A stretch of DNA of 64,000 bases from Euonymus europaeus. Its lineage: Eukaryota; Streptophyta; Magnoliopsida; Celastrales; Celastraceae. Position numbers and translations under genes: made by a program. The notes under the pieces were generated by a model. The model searched no databases. It had not been told where the DNA came from and worked only from the letters and a program-made list of their open reading frames with translations. The stretch spans positions 17,499,001 to 17,563,000 of the forward strand of contig OY756972.1 of NCBI GenBank assembly GCA_963580455.1, written 5' to 3'. Positions 45,670 to 58,002 of this stretch are shown piece by piece; position 1 is the first letter of the stretch; each line of letters starts with the position of its first letter.

Positions 45670-47211
45670 TGTTTTCCTGATGGAGTTGTTGTGGAGATGA
45701 GGCTGCTGTGAAAATGGGGTTGCTGTGAAAATGGGGTTGTCATGTTTTCCTGTTTATTTTGTGCTATGTGTAATCCTTAAGTAAAATAGTGTAGTTTAAG
45801 ACTTTGAAGTGGTTGTATTGTAAGACTACATTTATTGTAGTTCAAGACTTTGAAGTGGTTGTAATTTAAGAGTTTGAGCTTTAAACTTTGAAATAATATT
45901 GTCTGTTGTAGCAGCTTACTCAAGTTTAGGTTCTTCAGTGATGTGGTTCAAATTTCTCTACTTGAATATATTCAAATTGTGGGATATGGAGGCTGCCAGA
46001 GAAGTTTTAAATTGCTTGGAAGTCTTTGATATATGAGAATTTGAAGAATGATAACAATGGCGAGATTTGGTGCTTGCCCAATTAACAAGAAGTTTATTAG
46101 CAAGGATGATATATGCATTACAAACAAGCATATGCAGTACTTTGACACTTTCAGAAGTATCATCTGTAGTACACTAACATATCTAATTTACAATATATGC
46201 ATTACAAAGAAGCCCAACAAATGTTGGTATCTCAATTTTACAAAATACACCAGAATCGCTTCTACATGCAGGGAAAGTTCCACACAATTCAATCAAGAGA
46301 AACTAACAAAACATGGTAGCTCAGTATTGTTCCAATATTTTCACACTTCCTGCAATTTCCAATATCTTCATTCCACATTGTTGAGCCATCTGAAATTAGG
46401 CAAAGGTTGCCTAGCTAGCGATGACCAGCTAGTACTATATTTGGAGATGGCCATCCTTGTATGAATTCTCCAACATCTTCACATTTTATTGTTCCAGTAT
46501 ACTCCACAGACAAACCTATAACCACCTTCAAATAATTTATAACTTGATAAATGTATCAATATAATGAAAATTGAAATCTTGAAAGCTCATTCCAATCATT
46601 TCCCCTCAACTCAAAAAATTGAAATCTACAACAATAATTAACGATGCAGTCCAGTAGATGATTAGCAATATCCAAATACCCGAAATACCTTAGAGACAGC
46701 AGAGAAGAAGATGGCGAAAGTCAAGATGGGTGGAGGTCGCAATTGATGGAGAACCTGAGCAATTGAGGAGACAGGGGAGGCGGTCGCGATGAAGAACTCG
46801 AGCCAAAGAGAAGATGGGTTGAGTAGGACAACACGAATAGAGGCGAGTCGAGAAGAACATGAACCCCAGCCTAGCAAGGGCGAGTCGCGACTTCGAAGCC
46901 CTAAAATCGCAAAGGAGAAGAAGATCTGCGTAATCTGGGCAAAAGAAGACATGTTGCCTGAAGAAGTACCCAAGATGAGGATGGCCAGATGGACACGAAA
47001 AAAGGGTCGACGATCGCCAAGACTGATGCGAGAGGGCACGACTCGATCGCCCAAGGGAGGGAAGACGGCCAGAGGAAAGACGGAAGTGGCTTCGTAAGTT
47101 TGTACGCTGGACTGATGTAGAAGGAGTTTTCCCAACCGCTAGATGAATTAGACGGACCAGATTGAAAGTCCGCATTTTAAACCCGTAAAATGGGTTCGTA
47201 TGAGAGAGCTA

Positions 47212-47214
<3 letters not shown>
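45670..47214. other. Unassigned sequence between the FRS pseudogene and duplicate copy 2
   Basis: 45700-45960 repeats the phrase AAGACTTTGAAGTGGTTGTA and probably is the FRS 3' flank. 46640-47150 is GC-richer, with a plus-strand frame at 46789-47097 encoding a very basic product (KNSSQREDGLSRTTRIEASR) and overlapping minus-strand frames. No family is recognised, so the frames may be chance. The sequence has no counterpart in copy 1. Confidence 0.45.
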
Positions 47215-47271
<57 letters not shown>

Positions 47272-48640
47272 CTAATGACAATTTTGTTCACTATATATTG
47301 GAGATAAAATATTGAGACAGGTTGGCGAATGCAGTCCAAATTATGCAACAATGCAATGCGGTGCATGCGACACTAACAAAGAGCAAGAGATGTCCAAAAA
47401 AGTTTAGGACGGTGAGCTCCAAGAACCCTTTTTGATATTTCTGCTTTGAAAACAAATTATATCCACAATGGTTGGTTCATATATAGTTGTGAAAATTTTA
47501 AGTAAGACAAATAAACACTTCCAATCTTAGTAGGCGAGAAATAGAAAATGTTTACGTATTCCTTCCAAAAAGAAAAAGAAAACTAAGTTGGATATCTACC
47601 AAGATCGGATCAACAAACTATTATGATCCACTTTAAAAGCAATTTCGATCCTATCAATCGATCCAAATGAGATCGGGTTCATTTGGGACGATACTTTCAT
47701 TATTTTGGATAATATATAACTACGCCGTAAAAATTTGTCCTTTGGACAATTGATATATGCCTAAACTTAAACCGTAGAAGTTTTTCGGTTGATGAAATTG
47801 TAAGTTGGACTAAACTTTAGCGGTGATTACAATGATATTTCTACTTGTGAGAATCGAACTTATAACCTTTCGAGCTCATACGATTTTACCCTAGAGAGAT
47901 TCAACATTAGGCTATCAGACAAGTGGTTCACAATACTACCATGATTCGTTGCCCAAAAAATAAGAAACTTTAATACTAAAATCAATTAAACCTATCTCTA
48001 ATTTTTATTTTATTAAATTTAATTCTAATTTTCTTTTTTAATTGCCAAAAAATCATTTCTTTTTACAATTTTCTTTCCTCTATAACTATGTGTCATATAT
48101 ATATAATTCACATGGAATATACAAGTTAAAAAAATTGTTGTGGGTGCTCAAGGATTTTTTTTCCCTTATTTTTTAGCATACTAATACATATAAAAAATTA
48201 CAAAGTTTCCAATGAAGGAAAGAGAGAATGTAAAATGAATGGAGAACCATCTCGATTATGATTTATGAAGAGGTCCAAATTAGGGTTTTGGCGTCAACCA
48301 CTAAACCGAACTTTCTTGGAAGTTGCGTACAACAATACTGTTATCAGTGTTTATGGACAACCAAATTAGTCCTTGTTTGCCACCACAACCACATAATAAG
48401 AACACCATAAGCTAAGAACAATCAGTTTTCTTTTTCTTTCATTTTCTTGGGATAAATTTAGGTTATCTTTAGCCTATATTTTCACTGACCCGAAACCCAG
48501 GTTGTCATGAATTGATCTTTGCTTTTGTTTTGGGGAAAGTAGATTCTTTGTTTATAGTACGCAGTAGTCAACAATTTAATTTATTTGATAAAAAAAACAA
48601 TTTAATTTATTTTCATCAATTCTTACTCTCTTTTTTTCCG
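47215..48640 (+). repeat. Segmental duplication copy 2, right part, opening with a (TA)n(TG)n microsatellite
   Basis: (TA)n at 47215-47252 and (TG)n to about 47270 stand where copy 1 has a shorter (TA)n (26650). From there the sequence is collinear with 26650-28672, including GGATATCTACCAAGATCGG and TAGTCCTTGTTTGCCACCAC. It lacks the foldback: after CCACATAATAAG (about 48401) it goes straight to AACACCATAAGCTAAG. Confidence 0.88.
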
Positions 48641-51598
48641 AATAATGCATCTTTGGTATACTAAAAATAGGAGTTCTTAATGAAAAATTAGAATTCTATC
48701 CGTTTGTATAAAAAAGGCCAAGAAATAGGGCCTTAGGCCATCCGGGTTTTTCTTAAATCCACTCACAAGAAGGAAGCATAGGATCCACCCTCTTTTAATG
48801 AATTACGTGTGTAAATTAAAATAAATTCTATTGATGAGCTTATTTAAAATCTGGTGTGGTTGCATGTTTAAATTATCAAACTATACATATTCGTATACTA
48901 ACGACGTCCCGTTAAAATTGTGTGTTCTTTCTCCTCGATCACAAAATTGACCCACCAGATGCATATCTAAGACATGAAAACAGTTCTTTGTTCGCTCCTT
49001 AATTCTCTCAAGCTTTTCTATCCAACTTTGGGTTAGGTGTCTTTTAGAACTTAACATAAACAATGTCGTTTGGTTCTTATGTTAACTGGCCTTTAACTTC
49101 AAACTTGCAACATCTTATGTAATTGTTCACTCTTAGTTCCTCTAATTTGAATACTTCAACTACTAACCTTTTCAATAAATTTCTAGATTGCTGATGCCTT
49201 TGATGATATTTAAGCTGCCAGACTTAGAATGACCAAGGTATAATGAGTTGATGAGGTTCAATTGTCCAATGAGTTTGGTCCAAGTCAACTTGCTAGACTA
49301 GAGGAGGAATAAAGTTGTGCGACTTTGATGTATCCAAGTGAATCGTACAACCCATATATGGGTACGATGTATCCAGTGACTTGACAACTTAAAGCGGACA
49401 ATGTTGTTACTATGTAAGGAGTGTGAAAATTGCAACACAATGTTCATAGTTGATCTTTATTCTGATAACCATTAATTTGTCTAGATTTTGATATTTGCAG
49501 TCTCTGATTATAATAAGGAACTTCGTGGATTTCTTGTAACTATCATATTGTATGTGATTTTGCTTTTCATTTAAGCTCGTGTTTGATAGAGCTGAAATTA
49601 TAATAGCATAGAAGCACTGTACATGTTGTTGGCTCAAAATGGTGTTTGTTTGCAGGTGTGTCAGAGATTATAGTGTCTCAAATTGTCAAAATAATAAAAC
49701 TTGCACCGATTACTATCTAACTAAATCAAATGAATGTACTAATTACCTTGGGACCTTAGTAATCCTAAGTTCCCCAACTCCACTGGAAGTGCGCTTTGAT
49801 GAGATTAGAAGAAATAAATATCAAATGACACCAAGCACAAATTGACACAACGATAGTTGGCATTGATACTGAAATTACAGAATTGCAAGGATATCGCTTG
49901 GATAATAATAAACTTGATTCTGATGTAAGCTTTTGGCTGACTTTTGGTTTGATTCACTTATCTCTTCTTCTTTTGTCTACCACCTTACTTAAGGCTTCTC
50001 TTCTACTAGTCTCTGGCCATGTCTCGCGTTCTCCTCACATTAATCCCTATTTTCTTGGACAAAAACCTGAACTTCCATTCGTGCAGCTCAAACAAATTAT
50101 GGCAATTGGATTTTGCACAACTCTTGCCACCTGTCCATATTTTTAGCTACTGGTTTCTCATTTTTAGGTCAAACTGTTACACACTCTTTACTGGACTTGA
50201 ACTCTTCATATTGGACCAAATCAAATCTTCATGGGCTACTTATTTGGGCCAACAACCTTGTTATCTACCTGGACAGGTAACACTTAATCACTATGGGCTG
50301 AATTCCTTGGGCTAACATAAATATGGTGCCAACATATGCATACCTCTAGCTTACTCAACAAGTTTTTATATTGAGTTTTAATAGACCAGAATGAGAGGAA
50401 AAAATAATGTCACTGAAATAATAAACAATGTAATTTGAACACGAAACCAATGTAATTACAATTTGACAACGATTAACTTCTTCATCCAGTGTTTTCTTTG
50501 GGCTCTTTAGCTACTATTTTTGTAACCCTAAAAAATAATTTGTGCAAATCATTCGAAAAATAATGTATTTGACAAATAAAGATCAAAAAATATGATCATT
50601 CAATTGTAATTGACAGATAAAGATAAAACATATGATCATTCAATTGTAATTGACAAATAAAGATAAAACATATGATCATTTAATTGTAATTGACAAATAA
50701 AGAGAACATATCAAATAACCATTTAATTATAACGTTCATGATGAACAATGTAATAAAAAATTAAAACAATGTAATAAATATGTAAAACAATGTAAAATAA
50801 CATAGATGCTAATATGCTACATCATCTCTCCTTCACTGGCCAACAACGAAACTTTGACTTCCAACCACCAATCGCAACACGATTGGTTTCAGAAAATTGA
50901 AAATCGATAAGAAATCTCAAAAACAAGAATGAACACATGGTAACAATGTTTTATTACATGTCAATGTGTCGTATTACATTGTCTCTATGTCATATTAGAT
51001 TTTCGCTCACAACTTTCGAAAATCATCGTTTAGCTACTATTCCAGCCACCATAATTCCAACTGATCTCTCAAGGTCCGAACAACGAAATCCATAGCCAAC
51101 AAACTTTTGAACCGCTAGAAGAATCTTAAAAAGAAGATGGTCAATCACGAGAGAAAAGTGTCCGAAACAATCGACTTCGACGACATCTCTGTACATCGCC
51201 ACTATCGTTGGACTTCTTAAGTTGTGCCACACCTGATCTATACATTTTTTTGGTTGAAACGATGATCGGATTTCAATGACCTGTGTTTGAATGAGAGAGA
51301 GAGAGGGAGAGAGTGTGTTTGTGAAAGAGAGAGAGATGCGTGTGAGGTGTGAATGAGAGAGAAAATGATTTGATTTGGCTACTTTTTGTGTTTTCAATAT
51401 GTAACCATGGTTAATATCATATGGGTAAAATTTAAAAGTCAAATTTAAAATTTGTTGTCAATTAATTTGATTTTGTTGACTCATCACGCCAACTAGATTG
51501 CCATGTAAATTATGTATATTTATGTATGTTTTTTCTATGTATGTTAAGAACTACCGCCAATATCCAACCCCACCATTGCAAAGTTGGGCTTCCACCTA
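48641..51598. other. Unassigned intergenic DNA
   Basis: No known gene is recognised. Frames at 49639-49845, 49883-50146 and on the minus strand at 51023-51442 (139 residues) resemble no family I know; the last overlaps a GA-rich microsatellite (51290-51365) and is probably not a gene. From 50380 to 50990 the phrase AACAATGTAAT is scattered in many copies. Confidence 0.45.
50591..50712 (+). repeat. Three-copy 40-bp tandem repeat
   Basis: Units start at 50591, 50631 and 50671 with TATGATCATTCAATTGTAAT followed by TGACA(G/A)ATAAAGATAAAACA. Spacing is exactly 40 bp and few bases differ. A partial unit precedes the array. Confidence 0.93.
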
Positions 51599-51601
51599 TA
51601 A

Positions 51602-52580
51602 GAGCATTTTCAGCAAATTTCCCATCTCCATCCCTATCTCAACAGTGTACATGATCATTTTACAGAATAGGGGATCGATTTCTGCAATATACACCAAGCA
51701 ATGTCCCTATATTGGTAATTTTTATCAAAAATAACATAAACTTATCACCAGAAACCACTCCATTCTTTCTAGGTCATGACAATGCAAGCTCAAGGTCCCT
51801 ACTTCTGTTTCGGTCTTGAGAAAGTGATGAAAAACTAGAAGAAAAAAAGAATAAACTCACCTTAATACATATGAAATACTTTAATTCATTTCAGGTGATT
51901 GTAGCTTTGAAAAGATGACAAAAATCCTGAAAAATCTCCAAGTAATTAAAACTGGAAATCCTTTGAATTTTCCAGTAGAATATCGATAGAATCTTACAAG
52001 AACAACAAGAACCTTTGCAGCTCTGCTTGCTAAACTTAGACCAAGAAACGACAAAACTTGTTCCGTCGACGAATCCTGTTATGGATTCGGATTGCACCAT
52101 AAAGTAAACTTGCTGATTCGTGGAGCTCCAGCTCTAAATTTTTTTCGTTCTTCCAATAGTAACTAGATACAGACAGAGAAGCAAAATGTTCGATTCAGGT
52201 TCTGATTTTTATTTAGTAGAGAGAATGACGGAGAAGAGGGTCAAGAGGGAGAAGAGGGTCGATTATGCTCGCCTGTCGTGAACAGAGATCAACCTGCCCA
52301 ATAGAGAGAAACGGGGAAGATGGAGAAGATAGAGGAGCACGTTTTCTTCTTTAAAGAAATTTTGTTCCGTCAAAAGGATGATACATGTCAAAAAAGTAGA
52401 CACAGATAATGGATAGAGACCGGTCTTTCCAAATCCCGCAACTTGAGGACTCAACTTGGATATAAGGATTGGGGTAGAGACTCATTTAGGGATAGAGATA
52501 CTGCTGGATTAGTAGTTTTTTTTATATAATCTTTAAATCTGGAGATAAAGAGTGTTTAAGGGAACCTGCTGACAATGCTC
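51602..52580. mobile_element. PIF/Harbinger-type non-autonomous element, 979 bp
   Basis: Terminal inverted repeats GAGCATTTTCAGCA (51602-51615) and TGCTGACAATGCTC (52567-52580) match with one mismatch. They are flanked on both sides by TAA (51599-51601 and 52581-52583), the TWA target duplication of PIF/Harbinger elements. No transposase is recognisable inside; internal frames are short. Confidence 0.8.
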
Positions 52581-52583
52581 TAA

Positions 52584-53112
52584 GTTCAACAACAATGTCA
52601 AAAATCTTTTGACCAACTGAATAATGACATTAACTTCTCCCTTGTCTAGGGATGTAAAAAACTGAACCAAACTGAAAATTTTGATTTGGTATGGTTTTTC
52701 GGTTTACGCTTTGGTTTTGATTTTAAAATTTTAAAACTTTTGATTTTTGGTTTTGGTTCGGATTGAAAAAAATAAAATTCGGTTTCAAATCGAAAAATAA
52801 AAAATGTACACGACTGTACTGCTAAACAGTTTTACATATACATATACTGGACTTTTCTTTCCTGCGGTCCCATTTTACAAACTTAAAATATGGACTTTTG
52901 TTTATGTCCTAAAATACGGACTTTTGTTTATGTCCGTCAGATTCATCTCGCAACTGAGGAAATATGTTATCTCTTCATCCCTACAATTCCCTCGTTCTCT
53001 CTCTGTCTTCTCTAGCAGTAATGATGTCAACAAACCAGATCTGCTTTAGTTTCATCTACCCATATAGCACCAAATGCAGGTCTCATGTCAATTTTTATCA
53101 AAGTATCAATGG
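52584..53112. other. Spacer with a GGTTTTGGTTCGG-type low-complexity repeat
   Basis: 52650-52800 consists of alternations of TTGGTTTTGATTTT and CGGTTT with their complements, a common plant repeat pattern. The frame at 52804-53049 is unrecognised. Confidence 0.5.
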
Positions 53113-53343
53113 TGTTAAGTGGCCCAACTCACCCCTCTAAAAGGCCCAATAGAGAGGGGGAGGATACCACATAATAAAGTACTTCACTAGGAAAGAATCT
53201 TCCGAATGGGCCCAACACACGTGGCCTAAGAGTATTGCCCAAAGAAGTGCAGAGTAGAGCCCAACAATCGATGCTCCGATACCATATTAAGTGACCAAAC
53301 ACACCACTCTAAAAGGCCCAATAGAGAAGGGGAGGATACCACA
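53113..53343 (-). mobile_element. Miniature TRIM with 59-bp LTRs
   Basis: Two direct repeats of exactly 59 bp (53113-53171 and 53285-53343) begin TGTTAAGTGGCC and TATTAAGTGACC and both end GGATACCACA. On the minus strand the base after the second repeat starts TGGTATCGGAGC (53284-53273), a one-mismatch primer site for initiator tRNA-Met. The internal part is only 113 bp. The total is 231 bp, very small for a TRIM. There is no coding sequence. Confidence 0.75.
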
Positions 53344-53348
53344 TAATC

Positions 53349-56300
53349 GGGTTAATTATACTTTTCAGCATCGAAAGATAGGGCTCATTACGGTTTGGTC
53401 ACCGTATGAATTTTTGTTACGAAACAATCATCTAAATTGCAAAAATGAGACAAAGTCATCACCCGGGCAGATTTTACACAGTTACGGTCAGGGCGCCCGT
53501 TGATGTGGCAATGGGTCAACGACTTGTGGTCAAAATAAGCTGATGTGGAATCTTACTTGTCTTCCATGTCACAAGGTGTTTATGTGGCTGTTGATGTGTC
53601 ACTAGGGACAAAAAATGGCGCCCAAACAAAAAAAAAATCTAAAATGGCGCCCAAAAAAAAAATCTAACCTAAAAGGTCACCCACCCATGAATCTTTCATT
53701 TTCTCAAAAAACGTTTCATCATCATCCCCATTGGAGACAAAGAATCAGAGGCGAAGAGTCATCTTCAACAGCTTTGTGCTTTCGTCTTCTAGTAGGTAAG
53801 TGAATCATCATCTAAGCTTCAATTTTCTTGTTCGTCCATGTTGTATTTCCTTTTCTGCTTCGTCATTGTCTGTCTTTTTGGCTTCTATGATGTGTATATT
53901 GCACAAAATTGAGACGAGTTGTCATCTTGATGTACAAAAAAGGCAAGTTTTGGCTGTTTGTTAGTGTTTTGTGGTCCCTGGTGGTAGTGATTTTAGGGTT
54001 TATGTGGTCCCTACTACTTTTGGTATTTTTCTATTTTTGAATTTTGTCCCGATCTGTATTTCTACATGGGTACACTAGTTTAGAGTTTTTATTGGACTTT
54101 CAGGTGTCGAAACTGGCTAATGAAGTTCAAGGAGATATAGATCATGGTGAAGAGCTTGATGATGAGGTTCTCAATGCCTATATAGCCAGTGTAGAGTATC
54201 AACTTTTACAAGATGAGATGAGGATGGAGGAATTGGATGATTCTGAGGATGATTCTGGGGATGGTGATTATGATGTGTCTGATGAAGAAGATGGGAAAGA
54301 GAGAGCTAATGCAGATGATGAAGAAGCTGATGAGGTTGGTGACTTAGGTATTGATGAGGGAGGTAGTGATATGAGTTTAAGTGATCCTGACTTTCAATTA
54401 GGGTATGTGAGTGATGAGTTGCACAGTGTGCACTCTTCAGATGATGGGGATGGTGTTAGACAAGGTAGGAGGACTATGGTAGAGTTTAACACAAATAATG
54501 AAATGGGAGAGGTGCAATTTGAGCTTGGAATGCACTTCACATGCTTGGCTGAATTTAAGCAAGCTGTTAGGGACTATGCAGTGGCAAATGAGAGGCAGAT
54601 TAGAGTGGATAGGAATGACAAAAAAAGGTGCCAAGTGAAGTGCAAGGATGGCTGCCCCTTTAGGATTTGGTGCTCTAAAATTGGTGGAGATGAGACATAC
54701 CAAATCAAGACCTTTGTCAATAAGCACAATTGCAGTAGGACTTTCATTGTGAAACAAGCATCGTCTAGATGGTAGGGAAAAAAGATCTTGACTAAGGTTA
54801 GAGAGGAGCCTAGGGTCAAATGTATTGACTTAGTTGTTTGGATCAAGGATAATTTGTCTATCCAGGTGAAATAGAACACATGCATTTAGGGCCAAAAAAT
54901 TGGCACAAGAGATAATTGGTGGTACTTATAAAGATCAATATTTGAGGCTTAGGGACTATGGAGCTGAGGTACATAGGAGCAATCCGGGGAGTTCATTCTT
55001 TCTTAACGTTGTTTAGAGACCTACTCCAGACAAATCGACTGTCTTCAAGAGAATTTATGTATGTCTTGATGCTTTGAAGAAGGGTTTTATAGCTGGATGT
55101 AGGCCACTTATTGGGCTAGATGGTTGTTTCCTCAAGGGTGTTTATGGAGGACACCCTCTTACAACAGTCTCTCAGGATGGGAACAATGGAATTTATCCAA
55201 TTGCTTGGGTAGTTGTGGGGAAGGAAGATGGTGAATCATGAAGGTGGTTTTTAAAGAGACTGTTAGAGGATATTAGACCTTTGGAGGAGAATAGATGGTC
55301 ATTTATGTCTGACAGACAGAAGGGTCTTGTACCTACACTTCAAGCATTAAGGCATGGCATTGAACATAGGTTTTGTGTGAGACACATTTACAGTAACTTT
55401 TCCAAGAGGTTCAAAGGGTTGCAGTTTAAGAGACAGCTGTATAAGTGTGCAAAAGCAACTACACATCAAGAATTTCAACTGGAGATAGCTAAAATGAAGA
55501 GCCTAAAAGAGGAGGCATGACTTTGGTTGCATGATATTCAACCCAACTTGTGGTCACGGGCCTATTTCATGACACGTTCCAAGAATGATGGAATTTTGAA
55601 CAACTTGTCTGAAAGTTTTAATGCAAAGATTTTGGAATTCAAGGACAAGCCAATCATCACACTGGAGGAGCTGAGATTAGAACCAATGAATAGGCATGTG
55701 AAGTTGAGAAGAAAAATGAGTAGGCACTAAGGCAGGCTTGTTCCAAGGGTTGCTGCCAAGGTTGAACTGGAGAGGAGAAACGGTGGCAACTGGACTGTAC
55801 ATTGGGCTGGGGATATTAACCACTCAATATTCCAAGTGACCAAAAGGCCTGAGTAGTTTGTAGTCAACCTTAGAGAAAAATCATGCTCATGCAGGTACTT
55901 TGACTTAACTGGCATACCTTGTTGTCATGCCATGGCTGCTATTGGTTATGTTCAACGTGATCCTGAGGACTTTGTGAACGAGTGGTACACGAAAGAGGCA
56001 TATATGAGGGCATATGAGTTCTCTGTGATGACTACAAATGGTTATACACTATGGCCTAGGGTGGGTGGTGATCCAATTCTTCCACCTAAGTGCACCAATG
56101 CACTTGGTAGGCCAAAGAAAAGAAGAAGAAGGGCTTTTGATGAACCAAGCACAACCACCATGTTAAGGAGAAGATGGCCACTGGTCAAGTGCTTAAAATG
56201 TAGGGATGAGGGGTAATAACAGGAGGACTTGCAATGAACCAAATAGGAAGGAGGTATTGTTATACACTTTGATATTCACTTTTGTTGTAGCTGCCAAATC

Positions 56301-57121
56301 CTAATTATAATCTTCAAGCAGGTGACAAATAACATTCCAACCGTGACTACACGAAGGAGAGAAAGGTCTTCATCAATAACACAAAGAAATATGCAAGCTG
56401 AAGGTGAGGAGGCAGGGCCAAGTAATGGGAGGGAGGAGGAAGATGTATGTGAAAAGGCCACTTTCATAAGAGACACTGCAGGCTACCACTTCATCATCCA
56501 GATACTCCACAATTGTTAATGCAAGTCAACAATCAAATGCAATGGCACCTCGTTAAGGAAGAAAGTTGAAGGTTACTTATTTAGATATGTGCTGGTTGTT
56601 TAAGCACTTATTTTGATATGTTTGTCTTTGTTTTTAACGAATGCCATATGTGCTACTTTGTTAAGCACTTATTTTGATATGTTTGACTTCATTTTTAAGG
56701 AATGTATGTCATTCCTGGTACTACTACATTGTGGCACTTGAACATTTGGAAACTTTCCATGATGCGAATGTTGATTCTAATCTTAGTTAATGTTAATGTC
56801 GTATGTTTATATACTTTGAATGACTACTTTGAAACTAGTTTAATAGTGAACATAAGGTGGCTGCCAAATCAATGTTCTATTGGCAGTAAAATTAACTGCA
56901 TTGCTTTCTTCTTTTTAATTTTTTTTATTATCCACATCAAGATTTTCGTTATATATTATTGCCACATCAGCGGGCGCCCTGACCGTAACTGTGTTAAATC
57001 TGCCCGGGTGATGACTTTGTCTCATTTTTGCAATTTAGATGATTGTTTCGTGAAAAAAAATCATACGGTGACCAAACTGTAACGAGCCCTATCTTTCGGT
57101 GCTGAAAAGTATAATTAACCC
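53349..57121 (+). mobile_element. Mutator-like element (MULE) with 164-bp terminal inverted repeats
   Basis: Left TIR 53349-53512 (starts GGGTTAATTATACTTTTCAG) and right TIR 56958-57121 are reverse complements of equal length with few mismatches. They enclose a decayed MuDR-type transposase in the plus orientation. No convincing 9-bp target duplication was found (CACATAATC on the left, TAAAAATAT on the right), so a flank may have been rearranged. The left end lies five bases from the miniature TRIM. Confidence 0.92.
54044..56519 (+). pseudogene. Broken MuDR-family transposase
   Basis: In order: an acidic N-terminal region (54103-54450), the MuDR DNA-binding domain (FELGMHFTCLAEFKQAVRDY near 54518, KRCQVKCKDGCPFRIWCSK, KHNCSRTF), a stop after SSRW at 54773, then the MULE catalytic domain in several frames (PTPDKSTVFKRIYV near 55021, LIGLDGCFLKGVYGG near 55099, SDRQKGLVPTLQ near 55309, LNNLSESFNAKIL near 55600), a SWIM finger (CSCRYFDLTGIPCCH, about 55884-55930) and a broken zinc knuckle (CLKCRDEG, then a frame change before RRTC). 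At least six stops or frameshifts are seen between 54773 and 56215. It is non-functional. An intron with an acceptor near 54102 is possible. Confidence 0.9.
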
Positions 57122-57213
57122 TAAAAATATCCCGTCATCCAAAAACCAAAATACATAGTAATAACCTAGCACAATCACAATTCACAAAGACTGGCAGAAG
57201 ATGGAACTCACAG

Positions 57214-57581
57214 TGTCATGGACCTAACTCAGCCCTAGAAAATCGGTTAACTAAAGTGAGGATTGTCCACACCAATAAGTACTTCAAGTGCCCTTTGAGT
57301 TACCGATGTGGGATTATGACAAAGCTTGGCCCTTTAAGACAAACGCCCACGTTGGTCGAACATCATGGAGGCTCAGGCCCAGCCCTACCTGCCCATGGCC
57401 GTACCACCCGCAGGTCGTAGCCCGCCAGGGGACCGCCCACACTAGCAGATCCAAGGTTCTCTCTGATACAATTTTTCATGGACCTAACTCAGCCCTAGAA
57501 AATCGGTTAACTAAAGTGAGGATTGTCCACACCAATAAGCACTTCAAGTGCCCTTTGAGTTACCGATGTGGGATTATGACA
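57214..57581 (-). mobile_element. Complete TRIM with 108-bp LTRs
   Basis: Direct repeats 57214-57321 and about 57474-57581 run from TGTCATGGACCTAACTC to CCGATGTGGGATTATGACA. On the minus strand the sequence next to the LTR is a near match to TGGTATCAGAGA, the tRNA-Met primer site (about 57461-57472, with one change), so the element is oriented leftwards. The internal region is about 150 bp and has no coding capacity. Flanks CACAG (57209-57213) and CACTG (57582-57586) are a possible 5-bp target duplication with one mismatch. Confidence 0.82.
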
Positions 57582-57957
57582 CACTGAGACTCACAATCAC
57601 CAAGGCTAACAATAAAAAATCATAGAACAGATTAACAGTGGAGAGGCGAGACGACTTACTAGTTCGAAGACCCACAAAATCGAAATCTGGAACTCGCACA
57701 CTCGAACTGGCCCACAGCGGCGCAAGCTTATGGAACCCACACGCTCGCACTCGCAGGCTGATGGTAGAACTCGCAGGCTAGAAGAAAGTCGAAGGTTTAC
57801 TCGTAGGTTGGTGGAGGGCGCAGGAAGGCGTTCTCGCAGGCCGAAAGTAGTCGTGGACTCTAGGTTTTCTCGTTCTATCTTTCTTATATGAAAAAAGATG
57901 ATTGGGCTGGGTATTGGGCAGTTAGGCTTTTGCAAATGGGATGGGCTTTTGCAAATG
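57474..57957 (+). repeat. Dispersed direct duplication, copy A (with 60995-61471)
   Basis: The right TRIM LTR and the following 375 bp recur at 60995-61471. Shared text includes GTGGAGAGGCGAGACGACTT, AACTCGCAGGCTAGAAGAAA and GATTGGGCTGGGTATTGGGC. The copies differ by scattered substitutions. So a piece of flanking DNA moved together with the TRIM LTR. Confidence 0.9.
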
Positions 57958-58002
57958 TGTGTCATTGCTGTTTGAACTTTTCACAAACAGCAATGACACA
58001 CA
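57956..58002. repeat. Perfect 19-bp hairpin with 9-nt loop
   Basis: TGTGTGTCATTGCTGTTTG (57956-57974) is followed by a 9-base loop and its exact complement (57984-58002). It lies precisely at the right-hand end of the duplicated block. Confidence 0.9.

Noticed and set aside
46662..47175. Overlapping 157- and 161-residue minus-strand frames and a 102-residue plus frame
   Set aside because: Three frames of the same GC-richer stretch are open at once, compositions are skewed and none resembles a family. Treated as chance openness.
51023..51442. 139-residue minus-strand frame
   Set aside because: It crosses a GA-rich microsatellite and has no recognisable motif or conserved neighbour.
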